From Flavobacteriales bacterium UBA4466 (GTDB lineage: Bacteria > Bacteroidota > Bacteroidia > Flavobacteriales_D > Crocinitomicaceae), in assembly GCA_905182335.1 (NCBI GenBank), contig CAJJBE010000003.1:186001-250000 (forward strand): a stretch of DNA of 64,000 nt, given 5' to 3'. Shown piece by piece: positions 1 to 9,530 of the stretch. The translations under genes and the position numbers were made by a program. The notes beneath the pieces are model-generated. The model was not told the DNA's origin and ran no database searches. It saw nothing but the letters and a program-made list of their open reading frames with translations. Each line of letters begins with the position of its first letter. Within the stretch, counting starts at the first letter, position 1.

Positions 1-1193
1 GCTACTTTGTAAAACTGAATAATAGGAAGGTTGCTATAGTATTTCCAGTCTGTTGCGTGATTATATGTTTCATAAATTCCACCATCACAACCAACAATCC
101 AATGATCAGGATTATTTGGGTCAATCCAAATACAATGATTATCTACATGCTTACTTGTTTCACCCGTTTTTTCAAATGTTTTACCACCATCTTCAGTGTG
201 ATGGAGCCAAGTATTCATGGAGAAAACCTTATCTACATCTGTTAAGTCACAAATGATCTCTTGATAGTAATTTCCACTTGTTTTGTAATTCGACATTTTA
301 GACCACGATTCACCACGGTTTGTTGATCTGAAAAAACCAGATTTATCTCCACGAGCCTCAATAATTGCATATAAATAATCAGTATTTACTGGAGATACAG
401 CAATTCCAATTCTTCCCATTTCTCCCGTTGGGAGACCTGAGTTAATTTCCCTCCAGGTTTCACCACCATCACTAGATTTATACAGGCCAGATTCTGGTCC
501 ACCGCCAATATATGTCCATTCACGCCTTCTTCGTTGGTGTGCAGAAGCATAAAGTGTCATTGGATTCTTAGGGTCGATTGCTATTTCTGCAATTCCTGTA
601 TGTTCAGATATTTTAAGTGTCTTTTTCCAAGTTTCACCTCCGTTTATCGATTTGTAAACTCCGCGCTCTCCACCTTTAGACCATAGAGGGCCATAAGCTG
701 CCACCCAAATAATATCCTCATTAGTAGGGTGAACTATTATTTTCCCAATATGCTCGGAAGATTTGAGTCCCATGTTCTTAAATGACTTTCCGCCATCTAC
801 AGATTTATATACCCCATCACCATAAGCTACAGAACGTTGATTGTTGTTTTCACCAGTTCCTATCCAAACAGTATTTACGTTTGTAGGAGCTAAAGTCACA
901 CAGCCAACAGAATAAGCACCGTAGTTATCGAAAATAGGAGAGAAGGTCGTTCCATGATTCGTTGTTTTCCATACTCCACCAGAAGCAGCTGCTACATACC
1001 AGGTGTTGTTATTATTAGGATCCACAGCAATATCAGCAATTCTACCAGATGTTAATGCTGGACCAACCAATCGAAATTTTAAACCCGAGACAATAGAAGC
1101 TTTAATTCCTGATGGATCACTTGTTTTTATTTTTTGAGCAAATAATACTGTTCCAATGCAAATAGCAAGAAACAATGATGTCAGTTTTTTCAT
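1..1193 (-). CDS. VPS10/BNR-repeat secreted protein (sortilin-like glycosyl hydrolase-type propeller), C-terminus cut off
   Basis: The gene reads leftward off the window, so only about the first 397 codons are present. It starts with a typical signal peptide (MKKLTSLFLAICIGTVLFAQ), followed by FRLVGPALTSGRIADIAVDP, the opening seen in Bacteroidota proteins annotated as VPS10-domain or glycosyl hydrolase. Several Asp-box/BNR repeats (S-x-D-x-G-x-T-W, for example SSDGGETW and STNRGESW) follow, indicating a secreted multi-bladed beta-propeller. The family is usually about 1000 residues, so roughly 60 percent is missing. Substrate is unknown, and despite the usual name hydrolase activity is not shown. 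It is divergent from the OmpA-family gene starting at 1418. Confidence 0.85.
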   Translation of the reverse strand, partial: MKKLTSLFLAICIGTVLFAQKIKTSDPSGIKASIVSGLKFRLVGPALTSGRIADIAVDPNNNNTWYVAAASGGVWKTTNHGTTFSPIFDNYGAYSVGCVTLAPTNVNTVWIGTGENNNQRSVAYGDGVYKSVDGGKSFKNMGLKSSEHIGKIIVHPTNEDIIWVAAYGPLWSKGGERGVYKSINGGETWKKTLKISEHTGIAEIAIDPKNPMTLYASAHQRRRREWTYIGGGPESGLYKSSDGGETWREINSGLPTGEMGRIGIAVSPVNTDYLYAIIEARGDKSGFFRSTNRGESWSKMSNYKTSGNYYQEIICDLTDVDKVFSMNTWLHHTEDGGKTFEKTGETSKHVDNHCIWIDPNNPDHWIVGCDGGIYETYNHATDWKYYSNLPIIQFYKV

Positions 1194-1417
1194 AGTACTA
1201 ATTTGAGATCTAAATTTAGTTAAAATCGAAAGAATAAGAGGTATAAATATGATAGGGATATTGAAAAGCTGATGAGAGAAAGGTTAATTTATTTAGTAAC
1301 ACTTTTTCAAGTTTAAGTAAGACTTTCATTGTAACCTTTTGCGCTTTTTACTGTATATATTATTCAGATATAGAATTTGAATGCATTATACCATAAAACA
1401 ATTATACAAGTGTCGAA

Positions 1418-3460
1418 ATGAATAAATTATCTCTCTCTCTTTTAATGATGTCGCTAGCCATTATTTCCTTTGCTCAAGAAGAGTCAGAGGCTTGTGTTGA
1501 CCCATCTAAAAAAGTATTAAAATTAATTACTAAGGCAGTGAGATCGAAAGACTCTCGAACGGCTATTGAGAGTTTTAAGGTTGCGATAAAACTGAATGAG
1601 GATAATGCAAAAGCTTATTTTGAATATGGGGTGTATGCATACAATACTGGATTAAAACATTATGACTTACAGCCTAGCCCTGCGATGGGAGATCGTAGCT
1701 TTAAGAAGGCTGAGGAGATGTTTCGTATTGCACTAGATTTGTGTGGTGACTATCACGCGAATGCATCATATTATTTAGGTGTTATTAATTATGCGCAGCA
1801 GGAAATACCTGATGCAATCATGTGGTTTGAAGAATTTAAAAACTATAATCACTCTGATATGGATAGATATCCTGAGGATTTTACAAAGAAATTGTCTGAT
1901 GTTGATGAAGTCTTAGTTGATTTAGAAAAAGAAATCGAAATAAAATCAGATCCAGTTCCATTTTCTCCAAGATTGGTGCGTAATGTGAGTACATCTGACA
2001 ACGAGTATTTTCCGATGATTTCTCCAGATAACGAATTGATATTCTATACGCGTAAGCTAGACCGAAGTGATATGGGAAGCATTAAGTCTAAAGTATTAGA
2101 AGAAATAACATTTTCTGCACGATCAACAATTAATTCAGATTTTGATGGTGGGAACCCATTAAATAAACCTTTTAATGATGGTTCAGTTCAGAGTTATGGT
2201 GCGGCAACGCTTTCTGTTGATAATAAAGAAATGATTATTTGTGCCTGTAAGTCAGAACAGATTTATGGTCAGTCATACATGAATTGTGATTTATACAGTA
2301 CTACCTTCGAGCGTTCGGGCTCTGATGGAAATGATTTCCAATGGGCAGAATTAAAAAATATGGGTGAGAAAATAAATACTCCTGATGGTTGGGAGGGCCA
2401 ACCTTCTTTATCTGCTGATGGAAACACCTTGTTTTATACTGTGAACAGATCTAACTCTAGGGGTAATGATATTTATATTGTAGAACGTAACACTTATGGG
2501 TGTTGGGGTGAGCCGAGAGCATTTGATGAAATTAATACAGATGGAAAAGATAAAAGTCCATTTTTACATCAAGATAGTGAAACTCTTTACTTCGTTTCAG
2601 AAAGTACAAAAGATCGTCCTGGATTAGGGGGGTTGGATATTTTCTATATTAGAAATGAAAATGGTTCTTGGACAGAGCCTAAGAATATTGGTTATCCAAT
2701 TAATTCAGAATCGGATGAATTAGGATTATTTGTTTCAATTGATGGTGAAGTTGCTTACTACTCTTCTCGTGTTGAAGGAAATTGGAATATTTATTCATTT
2801 GAATTATATGAAGAAGCTCGACCAAAATCGGTGGCAATCCTTAAAGGTGAATTGAATGATGAATTCGGTGCTCCAGTTGAAAACGCAACCATCGAAATTG
2901 CTTATGAAGGCTCTGACGAAGTTACTCAGGTAAAAATCAACGGTGATGATGGCAAGTATGCAGCTATTGTTAAGATAGAAAAAAAACAGGACATTATGGT
3001 TACTGTCAAGAAGGAGGGGTACGCTTTCGATTCTAAAGTAATTACGAAAGAAGAGTTTGAAAAAGAAGATATTACAATTCGAGGTAAAGATCTTGCAGTT
3101 AAAGAACTTAAATTGGGTGAGGCGTATACGATTAATGATATTCTTTATGCAACGAGTTCCTCTGAAATGAATGATCGATCTAAATTTATACTGAAAGGTT
3201 TTGCGCGTTTTTTGAAAGAAAACCCTTTGATTAAAGTCTCAATTCAAGGGCATACGGATGATGTTGGTGATGATAATAAAAACTTAGTGCTTTCTACTGA
3301 TCGGGCGGAGAGTGTAAAAGTATATTTGGTTTCGTTAGGCGTGGATAAAAATAGGCTTTCAGCAAAAGGTTATGGTAAAAATATGCCTAAGCTTGAAAAT
3401 AAATCGACTGCCAATCGCGCTAAAAATAGGCGTACCGACTTTGTAATTGAAGGAATGTAA
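1418..3460 (+). CDS. PorE-like OmpA-family protein (TPR, PD40 propeller, carboxypeptidase-regulatory-like, OmpA C-terminal)
   Basis: A 680-residue envelope protein with signal peptide MNKLSLSLLMMSLAIISFAQ. Residues about 25-160 are TPR-like helices, about 175-470 hold WD40-like PD40 blades (motifs such as PSLSADGNTLFY), about 475-560 form a carboxypeptidase-regulatory-like beta domain, and about 565-680 are an OmpA C-terminal peptidoglycan-binding domain (QGHTDDVGDDNKN, NRAKNRRTDFVI). This four-part order is that of PorE, a periplasmic T9SS component that binds peptidoglycan; equivalence here is inference. Unlike its paralogue at 56665-58692 it has no lipobox. The methyltransferase ATG follows the stop directly, so the two are probably cotranscribed. 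Confidence 0.85.
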   Translation: MNKLSLSLLMMSLAIISFAQEESEACVDPSKKVLKLITKAVRSKDSRTAIESFKVAIKLNEDNAKAYFEYGVYAYNTGLKHYDLQPSPAMGDRSFKKAEEMFRIALDLCGDYHANASYYLGVINYAQQEIPDAIMWFEEFKNYNHSDMDRYPEDFTKKLSDVDEVLVDLEKEIEIKSDPVPFSPRLVRNVSTSDNEYFPMISPDNELIFYTRKLDRSDMGSIKSKVLEEITFSARSTINSDFDGGNPLNKPFNDGSVQSYGAATLSVDNKEMIICACKSEQIYGQSYMNCDLYSTTFERSGSDGNDFQWAELKNMGEKINTPDGWEGQPSLSADGNTLFYTVNRSNSRGNDIYIVERNTYGCWGEPRAFDEINTDGKDKSPFLHQDSETLYFVSESTKDRPGLGGLDIFYIRNENGSWTEPKNIGYPINSESDELGLFVSIDGEVAYYSSRVEGNWNIYSFELYEEARPKSVAILKGELNDEFGAPVENATIEIAYEGSDEVTQVKINGDDGKYAAIVKIEKKQDIMVTVKKEGYAFDSKVITKEEFEKEDITIRGKDLAVKELKLGEAYTINDILYATSSSEMNDRSKFILKGFARFLKENPLIKVSIQGHTDDVGDDNKNLVLSTDRAESVKVYLVSLGVDKNRLSAKGYGKNMPKLENKSTANRAKNRRTDFVIEGM

Positions 3461-4078
3461 ATGATGGGGAAATTTAACAGAAAAGTACATTGGGAGAATA
3501 TTTATTCTACTAAAAAAATAAATGAAGTGAGTTGGTATCAAATAGAACCAAAAACTTCGATTTCATTTATCAATTTAGCAGGCCTAGAAAAAGATGCAGC
3601 TATAATTGATATTGGTGGGGGCGATTCTTTTTTTGTAGATTATTTAGTAAAAGAAGGATATACGAATATTACCATCCTAGATATTTCAGAGATGGCCATA
3701 AAACGTGCGAAATTGCGTTTGGGCGATAGTGCTTCAAAGGTGAGTTGGATTGTTTCAGATGTAAATAATTTTAGCCCAAAGCATAAATATGATTTCTGGC
3801 ATGATCGTGCTACTTTTCATTTTTTAACAGATTCACTTGAGGTTAATCAATACAAGGAAACAGTAGAGAATGCTATGAATAAAAACGGACATTTTGTAAT
3901 TGGAACATTTTCGAAAACAGGGCCATTAAAGTGCAGTGGTATTGATATTACACAATATTCGAAACAGGAAATTATTGAATTATTTCATACGTTTAAAATC
4001 ATTTCTGATTTAAACGTGAAGCACTTAACACCTTTCGAAACCACACAGGATTTTGTTTTTTGTTATTTTGTTAAGTGA
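3461..4078 (+). CDS. class I SAM-dependent methyltransferase
   Basis: A 205-residue cytoplasmic enzyme. Residues about 40-60 contain the SAM-binding motif I (AAIIDIGGGDSFFVDYL), with the acidic motif II at ILDIS and motif III near WIVSDVNNF, which places it in the Rossmann-fold class I methyltransferases. The N-terminal WENIYSTK..EVSWYQ is shared by a group of small methyltransferases of unsettled substrate, so I do not assign one. The start is the ATG immediately after the stop of the preceding OmpA-family gene, giving zero spacing and probable translational coupling. Confidence 0.8.
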   Translation: MMGKFNRKVHWENIYSTKKINEVSWYQIEPKTSISFINLAGLEKDAAIIDIGGGDSFFVDYLVKEGYTNITILDISEMAIKRAKLRLGDSASKVSWIVSDVNNFSPKHKYDFWHDRATFHFLTDSLEVNQYKETVENAMNKNGHFVIGTFSKTGPLKCSGIDITQYSKQEIIELFHTFKIISDLNVKHLTPFETTQDFVFCYFVK

Positions 4079-4087
4079 TGAATATGA

Positions 4088-5842
4088 TTGTACGAATTGA
4101 TTAGTTATGTTTTATTAAAAAGAAGAGTTCAAATCTCTCTTATTGTATTTATAGGAGTTGTATTAAGGCTAATTTGTATTCCTTTTTTTCAAGGGGTAGA
4201 CGCTGATGGGACATCCCGAATACTCATAGCAGAAAGATTAATTGATTCACCAGAATTCTTTACGCATGGTGTTTGGTTACCACTTCATCATTACTTAAAT
4301 GCTTTTGCAATTCTATTATCAGGTGAGCATATCATTAGTCCTGTACTTGTTAATATTCTTTTAGCCTCGTTTACAGCAATTCCCATTTTTTACTTTTCAG
4401 AACGAGAATTTAGTTATAAGGGAGCCTGGTTAGCTGCACTGCTTTTTGTGTTATCACCTGTTTTTTTTAGGAATTCATTTCATGCTTTATCTGGAGTTCC
4501 TTATGCCTTTTTTATTGCCTGGTCATTAAATTGGCTTTCATTGTCATTAAAGCTAAAAAGTGTTAAGTACGCTGTTTTATCAGGTTTAATGATAACCATA
4601 GCTTCCGGTATTCGTTATGAGTCATGGTTGGTTATTGCCTTATTTACATTAGTTTATTGTATTAAAAAGTCTTGGAGTTTAATGGGTTTTTTTTGGCTTG
4701 TGGCAATGATTTTTCCTTCATTTTGGATGATAGGTAATTTTATTGAAAATGGAGATCTTTTTTCAGGACTCACAGGTGCATACGATTGGAATATTGGAAT
4801 GGAAGGTATTAATGACTCTGTATCATTGATTAAAAAATTGAAGCGATTGTTATATTTTCCATTTTCTTGGTTTTTTATGATGTCACCATTTATTTGTATT
4901 CCATTATTTTACATCATAATTACTAAGTTTAAGGCTAGGTTCTGGATGAATAATAAGCTAATTTGGCTTTTTCTATTTATTGTCATTTTCATGATTTTTA
5001 TTTATAAGTCCTTCGTAGGAACTTTATTGAATCAGCATAGGTTTACGCAGTCATTAATTCTTTTTTCCGTCCCCTTTACTGCATTATTGGTTGATGGATT
5101 CTCTAAATGCAAATACAGTAATTTTTATTTAATTGGTAGCGCTATTTCAATTTTACCCTTATCTTACTTTTGGATGATTGTGCCTTATGAAAAAGCATTA
5201 GTATTTTCAGAGTCTTTGAAAATAAGTGTCAAGGAGATTCGATTGACTTCTTTGGATACTTTTAATGCACTTCCCAGGCTAGAAAACCAAGGATTATTAA
5301 GCTTAGAAAAAGATATTAATTCTAATCTGAATATTAGTTCAGGTGTAGTTTTAGATTTTGAAAGTTGGGAAAATACATTCTATCTTGGTGCTCATTCTAA
5401 TGTTAAGAATGAAAATTTAGTCATTCTTGGTGGGGCTAAAAATGAAGAATTAGATCCTTCTAGGATAATTGATGTTTTGGAAAGAACGAAGCAGGGAGTT
5501 ATTCTATTGAATAAAGTATCTAAATTTTCTGAAAAATATGAGGTTTCAGGAAATCAGCTTAGGTTCTTGTCTGATAAGTCGTTTAATCTTAAACTAGAAT
5601 TGATAAAACGATTTGATGGAATAGAATTATTTAAGTATAAATATACTCAGTCACGATTTATTAAAGGAGAAGACCCTATATTTAGTAGCTTTTCAAGCGG
5701 GAGTATTCAATTTATGAAATTGAAAATAAAGCAGAATTCTTTTTGGTACAGAGATATAAAGTATATAGCAAATATTAACAAGACTTCTATTGAAAAGGAA
5801 CTAGAAAATGCAGCTCAATACCAAGTCAATATTCTACGATAA
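4088..5842 (+). CDS. polytopic membrane protein, probable GT-C (ArnT/PMT-like) glycosyltransferase
   Basis: A 584-residue protein whose first ~370 residues are a series of about 8-10 hydrophobic helices, followed by a soluble tail of ~200 residues. After the first helix comes FFQGVDADGTSR.., an acidic first periplasmic loop as in lipid-linked-sugar-dependent GT-C enzymes, and the helix spacing also fits GT39-like proteins. No ATG is available near the start: the nearby ATGs run into stops, so the TTG at 4088 is the best candidate. It lies 9 bases downstream of the methyltransferase and is probably in the same transcript. The acceptor is unknown. Confidence 0.6.
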   Translation: MYELISYVLLKRRVQISLIVFIGVVLRLICIPFFQGVDADGTSRILIAERLIDSPEFFTHGVWLPLHHYLNAFAILLSGEHIISPVLVNILLASFTAIPIFYFSEREFSYKGAWLAALLFVLSPVFFRNSFHALSGVPYAFFIAWSLNWLSLSLKLKSVKYAVLSGLMITIASGIRYESWLVIALFTLVYCIKKSWSLMGFFWLVAMIFPSFWMIGNFIENGDLFSGLTGAYDWNIGMEGINDSVSLIKKLKRLLYFPFSWFFMMSPFICIPLFYIIITKFKARFWMNNKLIWLFLFIVIFMIFIYKSFVGTLLNQHRFTQSLILFSVPFTALLVDGFSKCKYSNFYLIGSAISILPLSYFWMIVPYEKALVFSESLKISVKEIRLTSLDTFNALPRLENQGLLSLEKDINSNLNISSGVVLDFESWENTFYLGAHSNVKNENLVILGGAKNEELDPSRIIDVLERTKQGVILLNKVSKFSEKYEVSGNQLRFLSDKSFNLKLELIKRFDGIELFKYKYTQSRFIKGEDPIFSSFSSGSIQFMKLKIKQNSFWYRDIKYIANINKTSIEKELENAAQYQVNILR

Positions 5843-5964
5843 TAAAGAGAGAATTAATCTACGAAATTAATTGTGACTATCCAAGCCTATTTATTTTATT
5901 AGTAGGTCAGAAGCATAATGTGTGGGACTTATGTGCAATAAATCGTATAGGAGTATTAATAAGT

Positions 5965-6684
5965 CTAAAATTTAACTTTAGAAAAGTTTAAGTCTACATT
6001 TCCTTTTATACCTGGAATATTCCCGCTGTCTGAATACTGCCAATGAATTATGTCTTTGTGTTTAAGACGGTTTGGTGTGTTTGAATAATTCGCTATCCAA
6101 AATTTATATCCGTTAAAGGCATTTTTGAATTTTGTATTATAAAAATAATATGATGTATAAATCACGGGTCGTTTACCTGTGATGTATTCAACATGGGTTA
6201 ACCACAATTTCATACTCTCAATCAATTCAATATTTGAAGTACCTTTTGTCTCTGCATCGAGAACAGGTGGTAGGTCATTTTGCTTGTGTTTATAATAAGT
6301 AAGAAAATGATTAGCTTGTTTGAGTGGATTTAATTCAGGATTAAAGAAGTGATATGCGCCATGTGTAATGTTAAAATGTGTAAGTCGACTTCTATTCAAT
6401 TTCCATTGTGGGTCAACAAAGTGAGTTCCTTCAGTCGCTTTGCAATAAACAAATTTTATCAATGAATCAGCATTGTCTTTAAACATCTCCCAGTCAATTG
6501 TATTTTGATGATGAGAAACATCTATACCATGACTGTTAAAAGTTACTGGGATAGCCTCTAATATTAAGTTTATAGAGTATGTTTTATTCTCAATATAGTT
6601 GTATACTAGGAATGATCCTCCGCCAAAAACGGAAGCGAATACAAGTAAGGGAATATATGAAGTTTTCTTTTTACGTTTTCTCAC
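5965..6684 (-). CDS. GH25 lysozyme-type muramidase, membrane-anchored
   Basis: A 239-residue protein with a short basic N-terminus and one membrane segment (about residues 9-27), then a glycoside hydrolase family 25 domain from about residue 50. Family landmarks are GIDVSHHQ at the start of the barrel, FVYCKATEGTHFVDP, GAYHFFNP, PPVLDAE (the DxE catalytic acid region) and the closing IHWQYSDSG. It should cleave the beta-1,4 bond between MurNAc and GlcNAc in peptidoglycan on the outer face of the inner membrane. It lies just downstream of the rplS terminator, so it probably has its own weak promoter or is fed by read-through. Confidence 0.88.
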   Translation of the reverse strand: MRKRKKKTSYIPLLVFASVFGGGSFLVYNYIENKTYSINLILEAIPVTFNSHGIDVSHHQNTIDWEMFKDNADSLIKFVYCKATEGTHFVDPQWKLNRSRLTHFNITHGAYHFFNPELNPLKQANHFLTYYKHKQNDLPPVLDAETKGTSNIELIESMKLWLTHVEYITGKRPVIYTSYYFYNTKFKNAFNGYKFWIANYSNTPNRLKHKDIIHWQYSDSGNIPGIKGNVDLNFSKVKF

Positions 6685-6700
6685 AGATTAAAATAAAAAA

Positions 6701-6730
6701 AAAGCCTTTCATCATTTGATGAAAGGCTTT
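6701..6730 (-). terminator. rho-independent terminator of rplS
   Basis: A perfect 13-bp inverted repeat (AAAGCCTTTCATC..GATGAAAGGCTTT on the + strand) with a 4-base loop. Read on the minus strand it is followed by a long T run. It sits 22 bases past the rplS stop and just before the GH25 start. Confidence 0.85.
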
Positions 6731-6752
6731 AAATATTTTTGAGTAAGGCTTC

Positions 6753-7106
6753 TTACTTATAAATTCTTCTCTCTTTAATACGAGCAGACTTACCTGTTCT
6801 TTCTCTGAAGTAAAAGATACGAGCTCTACGAACAACACCTCTTTTATTTACTGCGATGCTGTCGATAAATGGTGATGAAGCTGGAAAGATACGCTCTACT
6901 CCAATGTTTCCAGACATCTTTCTTAAGGTAAACGTCCCTGATGCTCCAGATCCTTTCCGTTGTAATACAACACCTTGAAATTGCTGAATACGCTCTTTAG
7001 TACCCTCCTTAATTTTGTAAGAAACGGTAATAGTATCTCCACTTTTGAATTCAGGAAGGTTATTTGCCTCAACTAATTCTTTTTCAAGTTCTTTTATAAA
7101 ATCCAT
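6753..7106 (-). CDS. rplS: 50S ribosomal protein L19
   Basis: A 117-residue basic protein of normal L19 length. It begins [20 protein letters not shown] and carries the family core [32 protein letters not shown] and [21 protein letters not shown]19 sits at the 30S-50S interface. In many bacteria rplS is in an operon with trmD and rpsP, but here it stands alone, divergent from panB with about 200 bp between them. A strong terminator follows it. Confidence 0.97.
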   Translation of the reverse strand: MDFIKELEKELVEANNLPEFKSGDTITVSYKIKEGTKERIQQFQGVVLQRKGSGASGTFTLRKMSGNIGVERIFPASSPFIDSIAVNKRGVVRRARIFYFRERTGKSARIKERRIYK

Positions 7107-7288
7107 GTTGATTAATTTCTTGTTCTAATGCCCAATTCGGGGTGCAATATTACGAATAATTTCGGGAAATCGTCTCCCAAATAAACTTTTTTTGATAAAA
7201 TAGTCACTTTTTTACTTGTGAATAAAATTCTAGCGAAGCAAAACCATTAAGAATATTAATAATTAGAACTAATTGAAGCGGATTTACT

Positions 7289-7296
7289 TAAATTTG
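7289..7296 (+). promoter_or_regulatory. -7 box (TAAATTTG) for panB
   Basis: Exact match to the Bacteroidota TAnnTTTG element, 16 bases before the panB ATG at 7313. No convincing TTTG -33 element at the usual 17-23-base spacing. It supports the ATG start over the upstream TTG at 7304. Confidence 0.5.
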
Positions 7297-7312
7297 TCCA
7301 AAATTGAATAAA

Positions 7313-8128
7313 ATGTCAGTTCACAATAATGTAAAGAAGGTAACAACTCATGTTCTTCAACAAATGAAGAGCGAAGGTGAAAAGATATCAATGCTAACTG
7401 GGTATGATTTTACAATGGCTCGAATCATTGATAAATCAGGGATTGATGTAATACTTGTTGGTGACTCTGCCTCAAACGTAATGGCAGGGCACGAAACAAC
7501 CCTTCCAATTACTTTGGATCAAATGATTTATCATGCATCTTCAGTAGTTCGAGGTGTAGAGAGGGCGCTTGTAGTGGTAGATATGCCTTTTGGTTCTTAT
7601 CAAGGCAACTCAAAAGAGGCTTTATCAAGCGCTATTCGAATAATGAAAGAATCTGGCGGCCACTCTGTTAAAGTGGAAGGTGGCCAAGAGATATTGGAAT
7701 CAATCACACGGATTTTAACAGCTGGTATTCCTGTAATGGGACATTTAGGTCTAACTCCTCAATCAATATATAAGTTTGGTACTTACGTAGTAAGAGCAAA
7801 GGAAGAAGATGAAGCAGAATTATTAATTGCGGATGCCAAAGCTTTGCAAGCAGCAGGGTGTTTCGCTATTGTTCTTGAGAAAATCCCCGCAGATTTAGCA
7901 ACGCGTGTTGCGAAAGAGTTAGCAATTCCAATAATTGGGATTGGTGCGGGTAATGGCGTTGATGGACAGGTTTTGGTTGTCCACGATATGCTAGGTATTA
8001 ATAATGAGTTCAATCCACGATTTTTAAGAAAATATCATAATTTATATGAAGAAATGGTGGGCTCTTTCCATCGCTATATAGATGATGTGAAATCTGGTGA
8101 TTTCCCTAATAAAGAGGAGCAGTATTAA
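7313..8128 (+). CDS. panB: 3-methyl-2-oxobutanoate hydroxymethyltransferase (ketopantoate hydroxymethyltransferase)
   Basis: First committed step of pantothenate/CoA synthesis: transfers a hydroxymethyl group from 5,10-methylene-THF to 2-oxoisovalerate. The 271-residue protein is normal for PanB and shows [16 protein letters not shown], the metal-binding [40 protein letters not shown] and [23 protein letters not shown] use the ATG at 7313; a TTG at 7304 would add three residues. The 3' end overlaps the open frame of the RluA-family gene. coaD, a later gene of the same pathway, is at 20.8 kb. Confidence 0.96.
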   Translation: MSVHNNVKKVTTHVLQQMKSEGEKISMLTGYDFTMARIIDKSGIDVILVGDSASNVMAGHETTLPITLDQMIYHASSVVRGVERALVVVDMPFGSYQGNSKEALSSAIRIMKESGGHSVKVEGGQEILESITRILTAGIPVMGHLGLTPQSIYKFGTYVVRAKEEDEAELLIADAKALQAAGCFAIVLEKIPADLATRVAKELAIPIIGIGAGNGVDGQVLVVHDMLGINNEFNPRFLRKYHNLYEEMVGSFHRYIDDVKSGDFPNKEEQY

Positions 8129-8858
8129 TCATCTAGACCTACTAGTATTGGAAAGTTCTTCAAATCATACTTCTCAAAATAATTTAATCGTTTTACACGA
8201 AGATAATCATACAATAGTTATTAATAAGCAGGCTTCAGATATTGTTCAGGGAGATAAAACAGGAGATGAGCCATTGCCAGAGGTGGTAAAAAGGTATCTG
8301 AAAGAAAAATACAACAAGCCAGGAAATGTGTTCTGTGGAGTTGTACATCGTCTAGACAGGCCAACAAGTGGTGCGCTAGTTTTTGCAAGAACGTCTAAGG
8401 CCTTGACAAGGCTGAATGATCAATTTCGAGAGAAATCAACTCGAAAAATATATTGGGCAGTTGTAGAGAAAATGCCTGAGCAAAAATCTGCTCGACTTTC
8501 TCATTACTTGAAAAAGAATGAAAAACAGAATAAGTCGTATGCACATGCCAACGAGGTAAATGGATCAAAGCATGCAGTTTTGAGTTATAAGTGGATTTCA
8601 TCTTCAGATAAGTACCATTTACTAGAGATTGAATTAGAAACTGGGCGTCACCATCAAATTCGTTGTCAACTTTCTATGATTGGGTCTGTTATTAAAGGGG
8701 ATGTTAAGTATGGTGCGCGAAGATCAAATAAAGATGCATCAATTCACTTGCATGCAAGACACTTGTCCTTTGAGCATCCAACAACTAAAGAAATGGTTAA
8801 AGTAACTGCACCTACGCCGAAAGAGTCTTTGTGGTTGTTTTTTGAAAATGGAATTTAA
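8097..8858 (+). CDS. RluA-family 23S rRNA/tRNA pseudouridine synthase
   Basis: About 240-residue pseudouridine synthase, cytoplasmic. The catalytic aspartate lies in HRLDRPTSG (around residue 87), followed by [18 protein letters not shown] and the later [14 protein letters not shown] and [13 protein letters not shown] motifs that define the RluA/RluC/RluD group. No S4 domain is visible. The start is uncertain: the frame opens with GTG 8097 inside panB, while the conserved part ([14 protein letters not shown]) fits a start at TTG 8148 about as well. Overlap or tight spacing with panB suggests cotranscription. The target uridine cannot be read from sequence. Confidence 0.9.
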   Translation: MISLIKRSSINHLDLLVLESSSNHTSQNNLIVLHEDNHTIVINKQASDIVQGDKTGDEPLPEVVKRYLKEKYNKPGNVFCGVVHRLDRPTSGALVFARTSKALTRLNDQFREKSTRKIYWAVVEKMPEQKSARLSHYLKKNEKQNKSYAHANEVNGSKHAVLSYKWISSSDKYHLLEIELETGRHHQIRCQLSMIGSVIKGDVKYGARRSNKDASIHLHARHLSFEHPTTKEMVKVTAPTPKESLWLFFENGI

Positions 8859-8922
8859 CTTAGCAGATAAAACCAAATTAGATTTTGATAATACTCTTGC
8901 ATCAAATAATGAAATAAAAATA

Positions 8923-9177
8923 ATGGAAAAATATACAATTGTTGATGTTAGAACTGTCACAGAGTTTTCCGAAGGGAATGTTGAAGGTTCTATAAATATA
9001 CCTTTACAGGAGGTGGTTGATAGAGAAGCAGAGGTTATGTCATTAGAACAGCCTATTATGTTCTGTTGTGCTAGCGGCGGAAGAAGTGGCCAAGCGACTC
9101 AGTATTTTAAATCAAAAGGGCTAAACTGTGAGAATGGTGGAGGATGGCTGGAGGTTAATGAAATGCTGGAGAATTAA
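8923..9177 (+). CDS. small single-domain rhodanese-like protein
   Basis: An 84-residue protein starting MEKYTIVDVRTVTEFSEGNV, with the rhodanese core YTIVDVRT..EF..G...GSINIPL and active-site loop FCCASGGRSG. The loop holds the candidate catalytic cysteine that would carry the persulfide (two adjacent cysteines, C-C-A-S-G-G-R-S). It resembles GlpE/PspE-sized sulfurtransferases. In-frame upstream starts at ATG 8848 and TTG 8842 would add about 25 residues that look non-conserved and overlap the RluA gene, so I prefer 8923. Sulfur acceptor unknown. Confidence 0.85.
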   Translation: MEKYTIVDVRTVTEFSEGNVEGSINIPLQEVVDREAEVMSLEQPIMFCCASGGRSGQATQYFKSKGLNCENGGGWLEVNEMLEN

Positions 9178-9403
9178 AGTCAAATATCGTCTAATAAAAT
9201 AGTAATCTAAAATATTTAACTCTTAAGTTAATTAAATCAACTTAAAACTTTAATTATCACCATTTTTTTATTTAAAACATTATTCCCTATCGTTTTTTTA
9301 TATGGAAACAAGGGACTAGATAAGCATCTGTTGACGACATAATTTAGTTTATGAATTGAGGTGGGTCGCTCCGTAAGTTATAGCCTATATAGTTCCGGTT
9401 TAG
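9178..9403. other. intergenic stretch without recognisable gene
   Basis: About 225 bases between the rhodanese stop and the first tRNA terminator. The left half is very A+T-rich; the right part (about 9350-9400) is noticeably more mixed in composition (GGTGGGTCGCTCCG..) but forms no RNA I recognise and contains no supported reading frame. Confidence 0.4.
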
Positions 9404-9434
9404 AATAAAAAAAAGGAAGTCCAAATGAACTCCC
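9404..9434 (-). terminator. terminator of tRNA-Lys copy 1
   Basis: On the minus strand GGGAGTTC-ATTT-GGACTTCC makes an 8-bp stem (two G-T wobbles) followed by a run of T. It starts 5 bases after the tRNA. It is a diverged copy of the terminator at 9648-9677. Confidence 0.8.
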
Positions 9435-9439
9435 TCTCG

Positions 9440-9512
9440 TGATCTGGCTGGGGCTCGAACCCAGGACCCATACATTAAAAGTGTATTGCTCTACCAGCTG
9501 AGCTACCAAATC
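9440..9512 (-). tRNA. tRNA-Lys (anticodon TTT), copy 1
   Basis: The minus strand folds as a complete cloverleaf. Acceptor GATTTGG pairs with CCAGATC (one T-G wobble), the D arm has AGCTCAGCTGGTAGAGC, and the anticodon stem ATACA/TGTAT encloses loop CTTTTAA with anticodon TTT. The T arm is CTGGGTTCGAGCCCCAG and the discriminator base is A. No CCA is encoded. The tRNA body is identical to the copy at 9681-9753. Confidence 0.95.
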
Positions 9513-9522
9513 TAATTGAATA

Positions 9523-9530
9523 CAAATTTA
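9523..9530 (-). promoter_or_regulatory. -7 box (TAAATTTG) for tRNA-Lys copy 1
   Basis: Exact TAnnTTTG match on the minus strand, 10 bases before the tRNA 5' end. I see no TTG at the standard distance, so this looks weaker than the promoter of copy 2. Confidence 0.5.

Noticed and set aside
53-256. Two overlapping + strand open frames of 60-67 codons
   Set aside because: Antisense to the left-edge BNR-repeat gene, whose frame is continuous with recognisable Asp-box motifs.
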